Source of the DNA: an uncultured Anaerolineae bacterium
GTDB lineage: Bacteria; Chloroflexota; Anaerolineae; Aggregatilineales; Phototrophicaceae
DNA: 42,128 bases
Direction of reading: 5' to 3'
Assembly: GCA_937922795.1 (NCBI GenBank)
Contig: CALAJK010000013.1
Coordinates: 1 to 42,128, forward strand
Below are positions 17,371 through 25,576 of the stretch, one piece after another. Below the pieces are notes generated by a model that saw nothing but the letters and a program-made list of their open reading frames with translations, did not search any database and had not been told where the DNA came from. Within the stretch, counting starts at the first letter, position 1; the number at the start of each line of letters is the position of its first letter. The translations under genes and the position numbers were made by a program.

Positions 17371-18150
17371 TCACGAAGACAGCGGGTAGATAGCCAACAC
17401 AGCCGGGACGCGATCGAAAGCAGTGATGCGAAAAGTGTCGCGCCCAGGAGAACGCACGACCAGCAGCGTAGAGCCGCCGCCGTCCAGGTTGAACGCGGCG
17501 GTCAGCTCCAAGTCGGCGGCGGCCAGATAAGCGCTCAGCTCAGGCAGCGACTGGCCGAGGGCGGGGGTGGCCATCCACACGATGCGCCCCTGCGCGTCTT
17601 GTCCGATCAGGCTGCGCCGCGTGGGGCGGCGGCTGGCGCGCGGGTTGTTGTAGGCTGCCAGTCCATCCAGGACCAGCATCGGGAAGGCTTGCACTGCCTG
17701 GTCAGCGCCGCCAGCATACTGCTCGACCAGGTTGGAAAAGATGCGCGGCTGGCCGTTTTCGACGAGGAACGTGCCGCCGCGGTCGGTGAACGGTTGGCCA
17801 TAGACGATGCCATCAGCCACCAGCAGCCCCAAGATCTGGTACTGATCGGTGAAGAAATTGGCGTTGATGAAGGCAACTGCGTCAGGAAGCTGCGCTTCCC
17901 ACTCGGCGGTGGACAGCGCTGCGCCGGGTTGGTAATGAACGCGGAAGGTATAGCGTGCCGGATCAATGCGCAGCGCGACAAGCTGCATTAACGCCGCGCC
18001 TTGCGGCGTATAAACGCGTCTTTCCAGTCCAGGCGCCAGTTCTTCCCAGCGCTCGCTGGCCGGGCTAACCGCTTCCAGCGGCGTTGAGTCAGTTAGAGAT
18101 GGCGGCGCGGCGGCGCATGCGCACAACATGACCAGCAGAATCCAGCGCAT
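17371..18150 (-). CDS. Phosphodiester glycosidase (NAGPA-domain) lipoprotein
   Basis: A 259-residue exported protein. The N-terminus is a short lipoprotein-type signal (RWILLVMLCAC). The body has the landmarks of the NAGPA/DUF2233 fold: AFINANFFTDQYQILGLLVADG, a later RRSLIGQDAQGRIVWM, and the family's metal or active-site block AFNLDGGGSTLLVV. Family members hydrolyse phosphodiester-linked N-acetylglucosamine or act on exopolysaccharide and cell-wall sugars. The bacterial substrates are mostly unknown. It is the last gene before the tRNA and is transcribed away from it. Confidence 0.85.
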   Translation of the reverse strand: MRWILLVMLCACAAAPPSLTDSTPLEAVSPASERWEELAPGLERRVYTPQGAALMQLVALRIDPARYTFRVHYQPGAALSTAEWEAQLPDAVAFINANFFTDQYQILGLLVADGIVYGQPFTDRGGTFLVENGQPRIFSNLVEQYAGGADQAVQAFPMLVLDGLAAYNNPRASRRPTRRSLIGQDAQGRIVWMATPALGQSLPELSAYLAAADLELTAAFNLDGGGSTLLVVRSPGRDTFRITAFDRVPAVLAIYPLSS

Positions 18151-18166
18151 TTGAGCATCCTCAGTC

Positions 18167-18195
18167 TTGTTAGGCGCAGGGGATTATGCTATACT
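18167..18195 (+). promoter_or_regulatory. tRNA-Val promoter
   Basis: TTGTTA (18167-18172), a 17-base spacer and TATACT (18190-18195) form a near-consensus vegetative promoter about 20 bases before the mature tRNA. Confidence 0.75.
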
Positions 18196-18215
18196 TTTCT
18201 TCACAAATTGCAATC

Positions 18216-18288
<73 letters not shown>

Positions 18289-18301
18289 AAGCTTTATACC
18301 A

Positions 18302-18337
18302 CGAGCCAGCCTTAAGAAAAGGTTGGCTCGCTTTTTT
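18302..18337 (+). terminator. Rho-independent terminator of the tRNA
   Basis: CGAGCCAGCC (18302-18311) pairs with GGTTGGCTCG (18321-18330) with one G-U pair around a nine-base loop, followed by C and six Ts (18332-18337). Confidence 0.88.
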
Positions 18338-18439
18338 CATGCCTTCTTGACTTGAACAATCCTAGAGTGCATGGTAGTGTACAAATAGTCCAATCGTCCG
18401 AAATCATTTTTTGTCGGTCAGAATAGCGGCACGTTGAGT

Positions 18440-20305
18440 ATGGGCGACCTGAAATCCGCAGACTGGCGAGATTGGGGATTAGTCGGCATCCGGGTGGCGG
18501 CGCTCGTCCTGTTGGGGGCGGTACTGCTGACAGCCCGCAGGCCGGAGGGCGCCGCCAGTTATGTGACCAGCGATGTCCTGTTGGGGCTGGAAACAGCGGC
18601 AGCGGCCGTCATCTTGTATGCAGTCTTATCCGTGTTCGCGGCGATGCAGCCGGCTTTGCCTTTCATCCTGCTGATTGGGGACTGGCTGGCCGCGGGTCTC
18701 CTCGTCTATGCCGTCCGCGGGGATGAACTGCTGCTGGCGATGATCGGCGGCTTGCTGATGACTTCGGGCATCCTGCGTCTGGGGCCGCTGCTGGGGGCGA
18801 TACAGGCGGTGGGCGTGCTAGCGGCGTGCGCCGCTGCGCTCGCCGTGATGTCCGGCGGGTTGAACGGGTTAGGTCCAGAGCTGGCGACGCGAGCCAGGGC
18901 GTTCTGGACGGTCGCTGGTATAGGCGCTGTAACCTGTGCTTGGTCATTTGTCCGAGAGCGGTGGTCGAGACGACGCGAACAGGAATTCGACCAGATGATC
19001 CAGTCGTACCTGGAACAGCTCAAAGATCTGCGTGAGCGCACACACGCCATCTACGAGATGTCGGCCACCCTCAGCAAGACGCTCGATTTTGAGAAAATCC
19101 TGGCGGCAGCGCTCAGCGCCGGCACGCTGGGACTGCGCGAATTCCGCAAACGCGGCCGCGAACGCTTGGTTAGCGCCGTCCTGCTGATGCAGCAGGGGAG
19201 CAACATGCTGTACGTAGTCACCGGCCGCGGCCTTTCGCGCCAAGATCAGATGGTGACAATACCTGGCAAGCAGGGCATCATCGCTCAGGCCTTGAGCGAG
19301 GGCGTCCCCGTTTTCGGCGGGCCAGCGCGCAAAGATCCCGAACTTCAGTATTTCACCGGCTTTCATGACACACGCTCCGTGCTTTGTATCCCGCTCAAAG
19401 CAGGCTGGGACACTTTTGGCATCCTAGTGTATGGGTGCGATATTCCAGACGCCTTCACCGATGAGCACACCGAGCTGCTGATGGCCATCGGGATTCAGGC
19501 CACAGTGGCGCTGCAGAATGCGGTGCTGTATCGGAATCTGCTCGACGAGCGCGACCGGTTGGTAGAAGTTGAAGAAGATGCGCGCAAGAAACTGGCGCGC
19601 GATCTGCATGACGGTCCTACTCAAGACGTAGCCGCTATTGCGATGCGGATGAGTATCATCGCCCGTATGCTCGAAAAGACGCCCGAAGAAGTGCCCAACG
19701 AACTCAAGAAAGTTGAAGACATCGCCCGGCGCACCACCAAAGAGATTCGCCATATGCTGTTCACGCTGCGGCCGTTGGTGCTGGAGAACCAAGGTTTGAC
19801 GGCGGCGCTGCACCAGCTTGCCGAGAAGATGAAAGAAACCCACAACCAAAACGTGACGGTGCGAGTGGGCCCCGATGTGGAGAGTTCGCTGGATATCCAC
19901 CAGCAGGGCGTGATCTTCTACATCATCGAAGAAGCGGTGGGCAACGCGCGCAAACATGCGCAGGCGGAACTGATCAGCATCAGCCTGACACGCCAAGACG
20001 ATGTCGTGATGGTGCGCATCGCCGACAACGGCAAGGGGTTCGATGTGGCGGCCGCCGAGAAGAACTCGCTCACCCGCGGCGGCCATTTGGGGATGATCAA
20101 CATGCGCGAGCGCGCTCAACTGCTGGATGGCACGCTGAACATGGAAAGCGCTCCGGGGCGCGGCACAACCATCACTGTGCTCGTCCCGGTCAAAGAGCGA
20201 TCTACCCCTCCCCCTGGCGCGCGTCCAGTCTCCAGGTCGCTGGTGGCTCAAACTAAGCTGGCGGTGGCGGCGATGGAGCGTCTCAATACCAGCAGTGGTT
20301 CGTGA
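18440..20305 (+). CDS. Orphan NarX-type histidine kinase with multi-pass N-terminus and GAF domain
   Basis: A 621-residue sensor kinase. About six hydrophobic segments fill residues 10-170 with almost no periplasmic loops, so it may sense the membrane or an intracellular signal. A coiled linker (RREQEFDQMIQSYLEQLKDLRE) leads to a GAF domain (about 205-370). HisKA_3 has H390 in KLARDLHDGPTQD, and the HATPase has EEAVGNARKHAQ, DNGKGFD and GGHLGMINMRERAQLLDG. A Pro-rich tail ends the protein. ATG at 18440 is preferred to TTG at 18434, though no clear Shine-Dalgarno is present. No response regulator lies beside it. The next genes are a methyltransferase and an aminotransferase. Confidence 0.9.
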   Translation: MGDLKSADWRDWGLVGIRVAALVLLGAVLLTARRPEGAASYVTSDVLLGLETAAAAVILYAVLSVFAAMQPALPFILLIGDWLAAGLLVYAVRGDELLLAMIGGLLMTSGILRLGPLLGAIQAVGVLAACAAALAVMSGGLNGLGPELATRARAFWTVAGIGAVTCAWSFVRERWSRRREQEFDQMIQSYLEQLKDLRERTHAIYEMSATLSKTLDFEKILAAALSAGTLGLREFRKRGRERLVSAVLLMQQGSNMLYVVTGRGLSRQDQMVTIPGKQGIIAQALSEGVPVFGGPARKDPELQYFTGFHDTRSVLCIPLKAGWDTFGILVYGCDIPDAFTDEHTELLMAIGIQATVALQNAVLYRNLLDERDRLVEVEEDARKKLARDLHDGPTQDVAAIAMRMSIIARMLEKTPEEVPNELKKVEDIARRTTKEIRHMLFTLRPLVLENQGLTAALHQLAEKMKETHNQNVTVRVGPDVESSLDIHQQGVIFYIIEEAVGNARKHAQAELISISLTRQDDVVMVRIADNGKGFDVAAAEKNSLTRGGHLGMINMRERAQLLDGTLNMESAPGRGTTITVLVPVKERSTPPPGARPVSRSLVAQTKLAVAAMERLNTSSGS

Positions 20306-20341
20306 TCTTCGATCTGCTTGATGTCATAAACGCAGCGACTT

Positions 20342-21079
20342 ATGCCCTCTGACTTGGCCGCGCTGCGCGGCGAACCCAGCTATGTGTGGCGCGCAGGCCA
20401 AGAGCGCCGGCTCCAGATGATCGCGCGCTTTGCCCAGCTCGACAGCGCTAGGGTGCTGGTGGACGGCTGTGGCGTGGGCATGTATGCCTCGCAGATCCGG
20501 CAGCGCTACGCAGCCCAGGTAGAAGCAGTCGATATAGAGCCTGACCGGGTGCGCGAGGCTCAAGTTGAGACGCCGCACGCAGTGGTGGCAGCGGCCGAAT
20601 ATCTGCCCTATCCGGCCGGCGTCTTTGACACGGTGCTGTCGCATGAGGTGCTAGAGCACGTGACCGATGACGGTCTAGCTGCCCGTGAGATGGTGCGGGT
20701 TTTGAAGCCCGGCGGGCGGCTGATCATTTTCGCTCCCAACCGTTGGTATCCGTTTGAGACGCATGGCCACTACTGGCGCGGACGCTACCACTTCGGCAAT
20801 ACGCCGCTGATCAATTATCTGCCTGACCGGTGGCGGAACCGGCTAGCGCCGCATGTGCGCGCCTACACCGCGCGAGGGCTGCGGCGGCTGTTTGCTGGCT
20901 GCCCGGTGCGCGTGGTCGTCCATCACCGCGTGTATGGCGGCTATGACAACATCATCGGACGGTTGGGGGAACCGGGGCGTTGGCTGCGCGATATGCTGTA
21001 CCGTTTCGAGGGCACCGTTCTGGATCAATTTGGCTTGTCACATCTGCTCGTCTTGGAGAAAACCTCTGAACACGGCTGA
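20342..21079 (+). CDS. Class I SAM-dependent methyltransferase
   Basis: A 245-residue methyltransferase of the UbiE/Coq5-like group. The SAM-binding motif I is VLVDGCGVGMYASQI, and acidic motif II is VEAVDIEPDRV. Motif IV/post-I is HEVLEHVTDDGLAAREMVRV, and LKPGGRLIIFAPNRW follows. The C-terminal part (ARGLRRLFAGCPVRVVVHHR) is a variable substrate region. It overlaps the aminotransferase gene that follows, so the two are probably co-translated. The substrate is not evident. Confidence 0.85.
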   Translation: MPSDLAALRGEPSYVWRAGQERRLQMIARFAQLDSARVLVDGCGVGMYASQIRQRYAAQVEAVDIEPDRVREAQVETPHAVVAAAEYLPYPAGVFDTVLSHEVLEHVTDDGLAAREMVRVLKPGGRLIIFAPNRWYPFETHGHYWRGRYHFGNTPLINYLPDRWRNRLAPHVRAYTARGLRRLFAGCPVRVVVHHRVYGGYDNIIGRLGEPGRWLRDMLYRFEGTVLDQFGLSHLLVLEKTSEHG

Positions 21080-22205
21080 GTCCCTGCGCTCTCAGTTCCT
21101 GCTCGACCCCGCCATCGCCTTTCTCAACCACGGTTCGTTTGGTGCCTGTCCGCTGCCAGTGTTCGAGGACTACCAACGGTGGCAGCGCGAATTAGAGCGG
21201 CAGCCGGTCGAATTTCTAGGCCGTCGCGCTGATGAACGGCTGGACGCAGCGCGGGCGCGGTTGGCCGCCTACATAGGGGCCAGCGCTGACGATCTCATCT
21301 TTGTGCCTAATGTCACCTTCGCGATCAACTTAGTCGCTCGTTCCCTAGCCCTACAGCCGGGCGATGAGGTGCTGGCGACCGATCACGAATATGGCGCGAT
21401 GGATTATCTGTGGGAGTTTATCTGCGCCAGGACGGGCGCGCATTACCGCCGCCAGCGGCTGACGCCGCCGTTTCTGTCGGCTGATGAGGTGGTCGAAGCG
21501 CTGTGGCGCGGCGTGACGCCGCGAACGCGCGCCATCTTCGTCAGTCACATCACCTCGCCCACTGCCCTGATCCTGCCTGTGTCAGCCATTTGTCGCCGGG
21601 CGCGCGCCGCCGGCATCCTGACGATTGTGGACGGAGCCCACGCGCCCGGTCATGTCCCGCTCGATCTGGCAGCGCTGGATGCCGATTTCTATGCTGGCAA
21701 CTGCCACAAGTGGCTGTGCGCGCCGAAGGGCTCTGGGTTTTTGTATGCCCGGCGCGACCACCATCGCTGGCTGGAACCTCTCGTGATCAGCTGGGGCTGG
21801 CTGCCTGAAGCCAGTTTCGTGACGCGTAACCAGTGGCAGGGCACGCGCGATCTGGCCGCTTTTCTGGCGGTTCCGGCGGCGATTGATTTTCAGGCTGAGC
21901 GCGACTGGGCTGATGTGCGCGCTCGGTGCCATGACCTCGCTCGCGCTGCGCGTGAGCGCCTGGCGTCGCTGACCAGCCTAGAGCCTATCGTCGCCGACTC
22001 GCCCGACTGGTTCGGCCAGATGGTGACCGCGCCGCTGCCTCCCTGTGACGCCGAAGCGGTCAAAAACCAGTTGTACGATCAGTACCGCGTCGAAGTGCCG
22101 CTGGTCATCTGGAACGGACGTCCTCACATACGCTTGTCGTTTCAAGGTTACAATACGCCCGATGATCTGGAACGTCTGTTGACTGGGCTGCGGGCTTTAC
22201 TATGA
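21066..22205 (+). CDS. Class V aminotransferase (isopenicillin-N epimerase/cysteine desulfurase-like)
   Basis: About 379 residues of a fold-type I PLP enzyme. Landmarks are AFLNHGSFGACPLPV at the start, TDHEYGAMDYLWEF, the cofactor Asp in TIVDGAHAPGH, and the Schiff-base Lys in GNCHKWLCAPKGSGFLY. The end includes PHIRLSFQGYNTPDDLERL. This grouping covers isopenicillin-N-epimerase-like proteins of mostly unknown substrate. Homology begins right after the methyltransferase end, but there is no ATG, GTG or TTG in frame there. CTG at 21066, seven bases after GGAG, is the best start. The alternative is TTG at 21030, deep inside the methyltransferase gene. Its stop overlaps the convergent aspartokinase stop by six bases. 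Confidence 0.82.
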   Translation: MNTAESLRSQFLLDPAIAFLNHGSFGACPLPVFEDYQRWQRELERQPVEFLGRRADERLDAARARLAAYIGASADDLIFVPNVTFAINLVARSLALQPGDEVLATDHEYGAMDYLWEFICARTGAHYRRQRLTPPFLSADEVVEALWRGVTPRTRAIFVSHITSPTALILPVSAICRRARAAGILTIVDGAHAPGHVPLDLAALDADFYAGNCHKWLCAPKGSGFLYARRDHHRWLEPLVISWGWLPEASFVTRNQWQGTRDLAAFLAVPAAIDFQAERDWADVRARCHDLARAARERLASLTSLEPIVADSPDWFGQMVTAPLPPCDAEAVKNQLYDQYRVEVPLVIWNGRPHIRLSFQGYNTPDDLERLLTGLRALL

Positions 22206-23615
22206 ACTGACGTTCTCCAGCGCCAGGTCGTGTAAGGCGGTCACGGCGCGTTCCAGGTTGCGCTCCTCGACAACGAACGAGATACTGCACTCTGACGATC
22301 CCTGGGCGATGGCGACGACGTTGATGCCAGCTTCGCCCATGACCGAGAACACGCGCCCGGCCACACCGGGTGTGCCGCGCATGCCGGAACCGACGGCGGT
22401 GATGATCACGACGTCGTTCTGAATCTCTACCCGATCCACGTCTTTGCTGGCGATCTCGGCCGCCAGTTCGCGCTCGATGGCCAACTTCACATCCTGGGCG
22501 GACTTGTCGGTCACCAAAAAGCAGAAGCTCTGCTCGGAGGACGACTGAGAGATCATCAGGATATTGGCCCCAGCCCGCGCCGCCGCCAGAAAGGTGCGGC
22601 CTGCGATGCCTGGCACGCCGATCATCCCCCTGCCGCTGACCGTCAGCAGGCTGACATTGCGCACGCTGGTCACAGCTTTGATGACGGTTGACGTGGTCTC
22701 GCCGTTGGCGCTGATGAGCGTGCCGGGATGGCTGGGATTGAAGGTGTTGCGCACGCGCACCGGCATGCCACGATCAATGATGGGCTGCACCGTTTTGGGG
22801 TGCAGCACTTTAGCCCCGTAGAAAGCCAGCTCCCCCACTTCCTGATATGAAACATACGGCAGCACCCGCGCGCGGCGATCTACACGAGGATCGGTGGTCA
22901 TGACGCCGTCCACATCGGTCCAGATGATGAGTTCGTCGCTGTGCGTGTAGGCGGCAAAGATAGCGCCGCTGTAATCGCTGCCACCGCGCCCCAGCGTAGT
23001 CACCGCGCCCGTCTCGGTCGCCCCCAAGAAGCCGGTGATGACGGGCGTTACACCCTGGTCGAGGAGAGGGTTCAGCTTCTGTTCGATGCGTGCCTGGGTC
23101 ACATCCCAGCGTGGCACAGCCTGCTGGTGAGCGTCGTTCGTGATTAAAAATTCGCCGGCATCGAACGCCCGCGCGCTGACGCCGTGATGCCGCAGCACGG
23201 CAGCGACTACCCGGCTGCTCAGGCGTTCGCCATATGAGACTACGGCGTCTAGAATGCGCGGGGTGGCTTCCTTGAGGATGTTGATCGCTTGGCAGATTTC
23301 AGTGTACTCATCCAGCATCTCGGCGATTTCGGCCAGGGCGCGCTCGCGGTTCTGGCTGGGCGTGATCAGCAGATTGAGCGCTTCCTCATGCCGGTCGCGC
23401 AGCTTTTGAGCGGTGGACAGGTAGCCCCAGCGGTTGCCGGACTCCGCCATTTTGACCGACTCTAGCAGCAGGTCGGTGACGCCAGCCATGGCCGATACGA
23501 CGACGACGACCCGGTTCCCCTGCTGAATGGACTGCGTAATGATTCCGACGACGCTGGCGATCGCTTCGGGAGTGCCGACGGAGGTTCCGCCGAATTTCAT
23601 CGTGAGGGTTTTCAT
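22200..23615 (-). CDS. lysC: Aspartokinase
   Basis: A 471-residue monofunctional aspartate kinase, catalysing ATP-dependent phosphorylation of L-aspartate, the first step to lysine, threonine and methionine. The N-terminal amino-acid kinase domain shows MKFGGTSVGT, VVVVVSAMAGVTD, VSYGERLSSRV and GRGGSDYSGAIFAAYT. Two ACT domains at the C-terminus (VSLLTVSGRGMIGVPGIAGR and VVIITAVGSGMRGTPGVAGR) carry the Gly-rich effector-binding loops that give feedback inhibition. The length of 471 matches the longer, ThrA/LysC(III)-like form with an extended linker. The gene is preceded by a 250-base leader with an intrinsic terminator 30 bases before the ATG, implying attenuation. Confidence 0.95.
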   Translation of the reverse strand: MKTLTMKFGGTSVGTPEAIASVVGIITQSIQQGNRVVVVVSAMAGVTDLLLESVKMAESGNRWGYLSTAQKLRDRHEEALNLLITPSQNRERALAEIAEMLDEYTEICQAINILKEATPRILDAVVSYGERLSSRVVAAVLRHHGVSARAFDAGEFLITNDAHQQAVPRWDVTQARIEQKLNPLLDQGVTPVITGFLGATETGAVTTLGRGGSDYSGAIFAAYTHSDELIIWTDVDGVMTTDPRVDRRARVLPYVSYQEVGELAFYGAKVLHPKTVQPIIDRGMPVRVRNTFNPSHPGTLISANGETTSTVIKAVTSVRNVSLLTVSGRGMIGVPGIAGRTFLAAARAGANILMISQSSSEQSFCFLVTDKSAQDVKLAIERELAAEIASKDVDRVEIQNDVVIITAVGSGMRGTPGVAGRVFSVMGEAGINVVAIAQGSSECSISFVVEERNLERAVTALHDLALENVSS

Positions 23616-23645
23616 ACGCTCTTCGCTCCTGTGCTGCGCGGCAAC

Positions 23646-23674
23646 AAAAAAGCGTGTGGGGGTTCCACACGCTT
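23646..23674 (-). terminator. Attenuator-type intrinsic terminator in the aspartokinase leader
   Basis: On the - strand AGCGTGTGG pairs perfectly over nine bases with CCACACGCT around a five-base loop, followed by TTTTT. It lies about 30 bases before the ATG, too close to be the terminator of the upstream gene that ended 190 bases earlier. An ACACGCT heptamer further upstream (23843-23849, - strand) could pair with the 5' arm. Confidence 0.75.
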
Positions 23675-23679
23675 CGTCT

Positions 23680-23763
23680 CTTGACCTCAGGCTGGCAGCC
23701 TATGGCAAGCGGCAGTCCCCCTGCACCCGTCGGTGAGGACCAGTACCCATGCCCATAGTCAAG
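23680..23763 (-). promoter_or_regulatory. Structured leader RNA of aspartokinase, candidate riboswitch
   Basis: On the - strand CTTGAC (23763-23758) pairs with GTCAAG (23685-23680), enclosing a three-way junction. TATGG (23757-23753) pairs with CCATA (23705-23701). Inside it is a compound hairpin with CACC/GGTG at its tip (23735-23724), and beside it is a small hairpin GGCT-GCC-AGCC (23700-23690). The terminator follows six bases later. Two short frames also lie here: a 13-residue one ending inside the outer stem (23800-23759) and an 18-residue one (23756-23700). Neither is rich in Lys or Thr. It does not match the lysine, SAM, cobalamin or T-box consensus as I recall them. Confidence 0.5.
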
Positions 23764-23865
23764 CCGAAAACTGCCGGATGTTGAGCCACTGCTGCCGCAT
23801 TTCCCTTGTCTCGAACGGCGGTTAGCATAGCGCGCGTCTTTGAGCGTGTCAAGCATTTCGCCGGT

Positions 23866-24882
23866 CTAATTGGCCACGAGCTGCGACACCAACAGCGCCA
23901 CCGCACCGATGTTGAGCGCAATGCCGGCCAGCAGCCCCAGGATCACCAGCAGGGGATAGCGCTCGACCGTGCCCGGCAGTCGGGTCGGCGTGATCTCCTG
24001 AGGGATGAACCGGAAAAGTTCAGACGGATCGGGAGCGTCAAGCGTGGCATGGTCGTAATCTTCTTCGATTTCCAGCGGCAGATCGTCGCTGACGAGGTCA
24101 TCTAATACGCTGTCGGCCTCAGCCGCAGCGGGTAGCCGCGTTTCTACCGCAGGCCGGGGTAGCGCTTCGGCTGCCGGCATCGTGTCCAGATCAGCGGTTG
24201 AAAACGGTCCGCCAGCCAGCAGGTCATCGTCAACGATGCTGGCGTCGCGCAGGCTGGACAGATCATCCTCTTCTTCCTCGAATGCACCCGACATGAATTG
24301 GGCCACGTCGTCGTTGACTGCAGTGGGCAGCATGTCGTCCAGCAAACTGCTGCCGCCTTTAGAGCCGAGGTTCAAGTTGCTCACCCAGTCGTCATACTCC
24401 GATGCGGAAGGCTCCGGCACAGCACGTATCGAGCTGGCGCTGCTGGTAGCAGTGGGCGGATCCACGATCAGCGGCGTCTCCAGCGGCGATGCAGCCCATT
24501 CGATCGAAGTCGGCAGTTCGTCCGCATCGCCCTCTAAGCCCGTAGTGAACGGCGAGAATGGAGAAAAGTCGGCAGTGAAGCTCGCGCTCGCCAGGATGTC
24601 ATCATCTGCTTTGGGCGGCGCGCTGGCGGCCGGTTTCTGAGCGCGCAGCATGGCCAACCCCTGCCGCGCGCGCTCGTTTGCCGGGTTGATGGCCAGAACG
24701 TTCTCTAGACAGATCACTTGTTCCTCAGTTGATTCGACGACCGCGCTCAGCCACAGCCAGGCTTGCTCATGATGTTCATCAATCTCAACTGCGCGCATCA
24801 ACAGCGCGCGCGCTTCATCTTTTTTACCGGCGCGATAGGCCGAGATGCCTTCGCGCACCATACCATCCACATTCGCAGGCAT
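23866..24882 (-). CDS. TPR protein with C-terminal membrane anchor
   Basis: A 338-residue protein. Residues 1-75 form two or three tetratricopeptide-like helices (YRAGKKDEARALLMRAVEID, AWLWLSAVVES, CLENVLAINPANERARQGLAML). A long acidic, low-complexity linker rich in Asp, Ser and Pro follows to about residue 300. A single C-terminal helix (LLVILGLLAGIALNIGAVALLV) would anchor it with the TPR part in the cytoplasm. ATG at 24882 is supported by GGAG ten bases upstream, while the open frame continues to 25002 without family-like sequence. This layout is common in Anaerolineae and their relatives, but its function is unknown. Confidence 0.75.
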   Translation of the reverse strand: MPANVDGMVREGISAYRAGKKDEARALLMRAVEIDEHHEQAWLWLSAVVESTEEQVICLENVLAINPANERARQGLAMLRAQKPAASAPPKADDDILASASFTADFSPFSPFTTGLEGDADELPTSIEWAASPLETPLIVDPPTATSSASSIRAVPEPSASEYDDWVSNLNLGSKGGSSLLDDMLPTAVNDDVAQFMSGAFEEEEDDLSSLRDASIVDDDLLAGGPFSTADLDTMPAAEALPRPAVETRLPAAAEADSVLDDLVSDDLPLEIEEDYDHATLDAPDPSELFRFIPQEITPTRLPGTVERYPLLVILGLLAGIALNIGAVALLVSQLVAN

Positions 24883-25018
24883 ACACACGTCACTCCGGGT
24901 CGCCGTTCGGTGCGAAAGATCAGGCTGCTGCCTTGAGATTATGATAACATGGTTTAGGCTGATATGCAGCGCGGCGTCATTTTGGCGCCGGCTGAGGCAC
25001 ATTGGGAGTAAGTGAACG

Positions 25019-25513
25019 ATGGCGGCGGTTTTGACTAATGACCGGTTTCGCCTGGAGATTTCGATCGCCGATTACGAGTTCCAGGATGGCGTGAGCGACC
25101 CTTTTGACGCCAACTGGCTGGTGGTTCGTGTGACGCTGACGATGATTCACGGCGCTTGGCGCTGGCAGGTAGAGGACGCGGCGGCACTGACCTGGGAGCT
25201 CCAGGAGTGCATTCGCTGGCTGCTGGATGTCAGTGCGGGACGTGCAACCGGAGCGACCAGTTTTAGTTTTTCTGAGCCAGATATTCGCCTGGAAGTGCTG
25301 CGCGACGCCGACAACGCAGTGGCGGGGTTGGCGGTACATCTGATGGACGAGTTTCAACCGCCGGTCAAGGTGCTGTACCCGCGGGAGAACAATATCGCGA
25401 CTCTGCGATTCTCTGCTTCCGCCGAGTCGCTGCAAACCTTTGCCAGGGCGCTTCAGGCTGAGGGCGAGCGCTTTCCCCCTCGCGCGGAACGTCCGCCGCT
25501 CACCCCCGTTTGA
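25019..25513 (+). CDS. Hypothetical protein, WapI-like fold
   Basis: A 164-residue soluble protein with no signal or membrane segment. It alternates strands (FRLEISIADYEF, NWLVVRVTLTMI) with an aromatic-rich stretch (HGAWRWQVEDAAALTWELQE). A family of similar small proteins includes WapI, an immunity protein, and many of unknown role. I offer this only as a weak resemblance. There is no toxin gene beside it, so an immunity function is not supported. It is divergent from the TPR gene. Confidence 0.6.
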   Translation: MAAVLTNDRFRLEISIADYEFQDGVSDPFDANWLVVRVTLTMIHGAWRWQVEDAAALTWELQECIRWLLDVSAGRATGATSFSFSEPDIRLEVLRDADNAVAGLAVHLMDEFQPPVKVLYPRENNIATLRFSASAESLQTFARALQAEGERFPPRAERPPLTPV

Positions 25514-25576
25514 CCTGTGTTAGCGGGAAAACCGAGAGGGGCAGAGGCGAACTTCTGCCTCTGCCCAGAGCGCAGA

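Noticed and set aside
23680..23763. Lysine riboswitch, SAM-I riboswitch, cobalamin riboswitch or T-box in front of lysC
   Set aside because: None of their conserved core sequences (for example the T-box GGTGGxACCGCG or the SAM-I GAGGGACTGGCCC-like core) could be found in the leader by eye.
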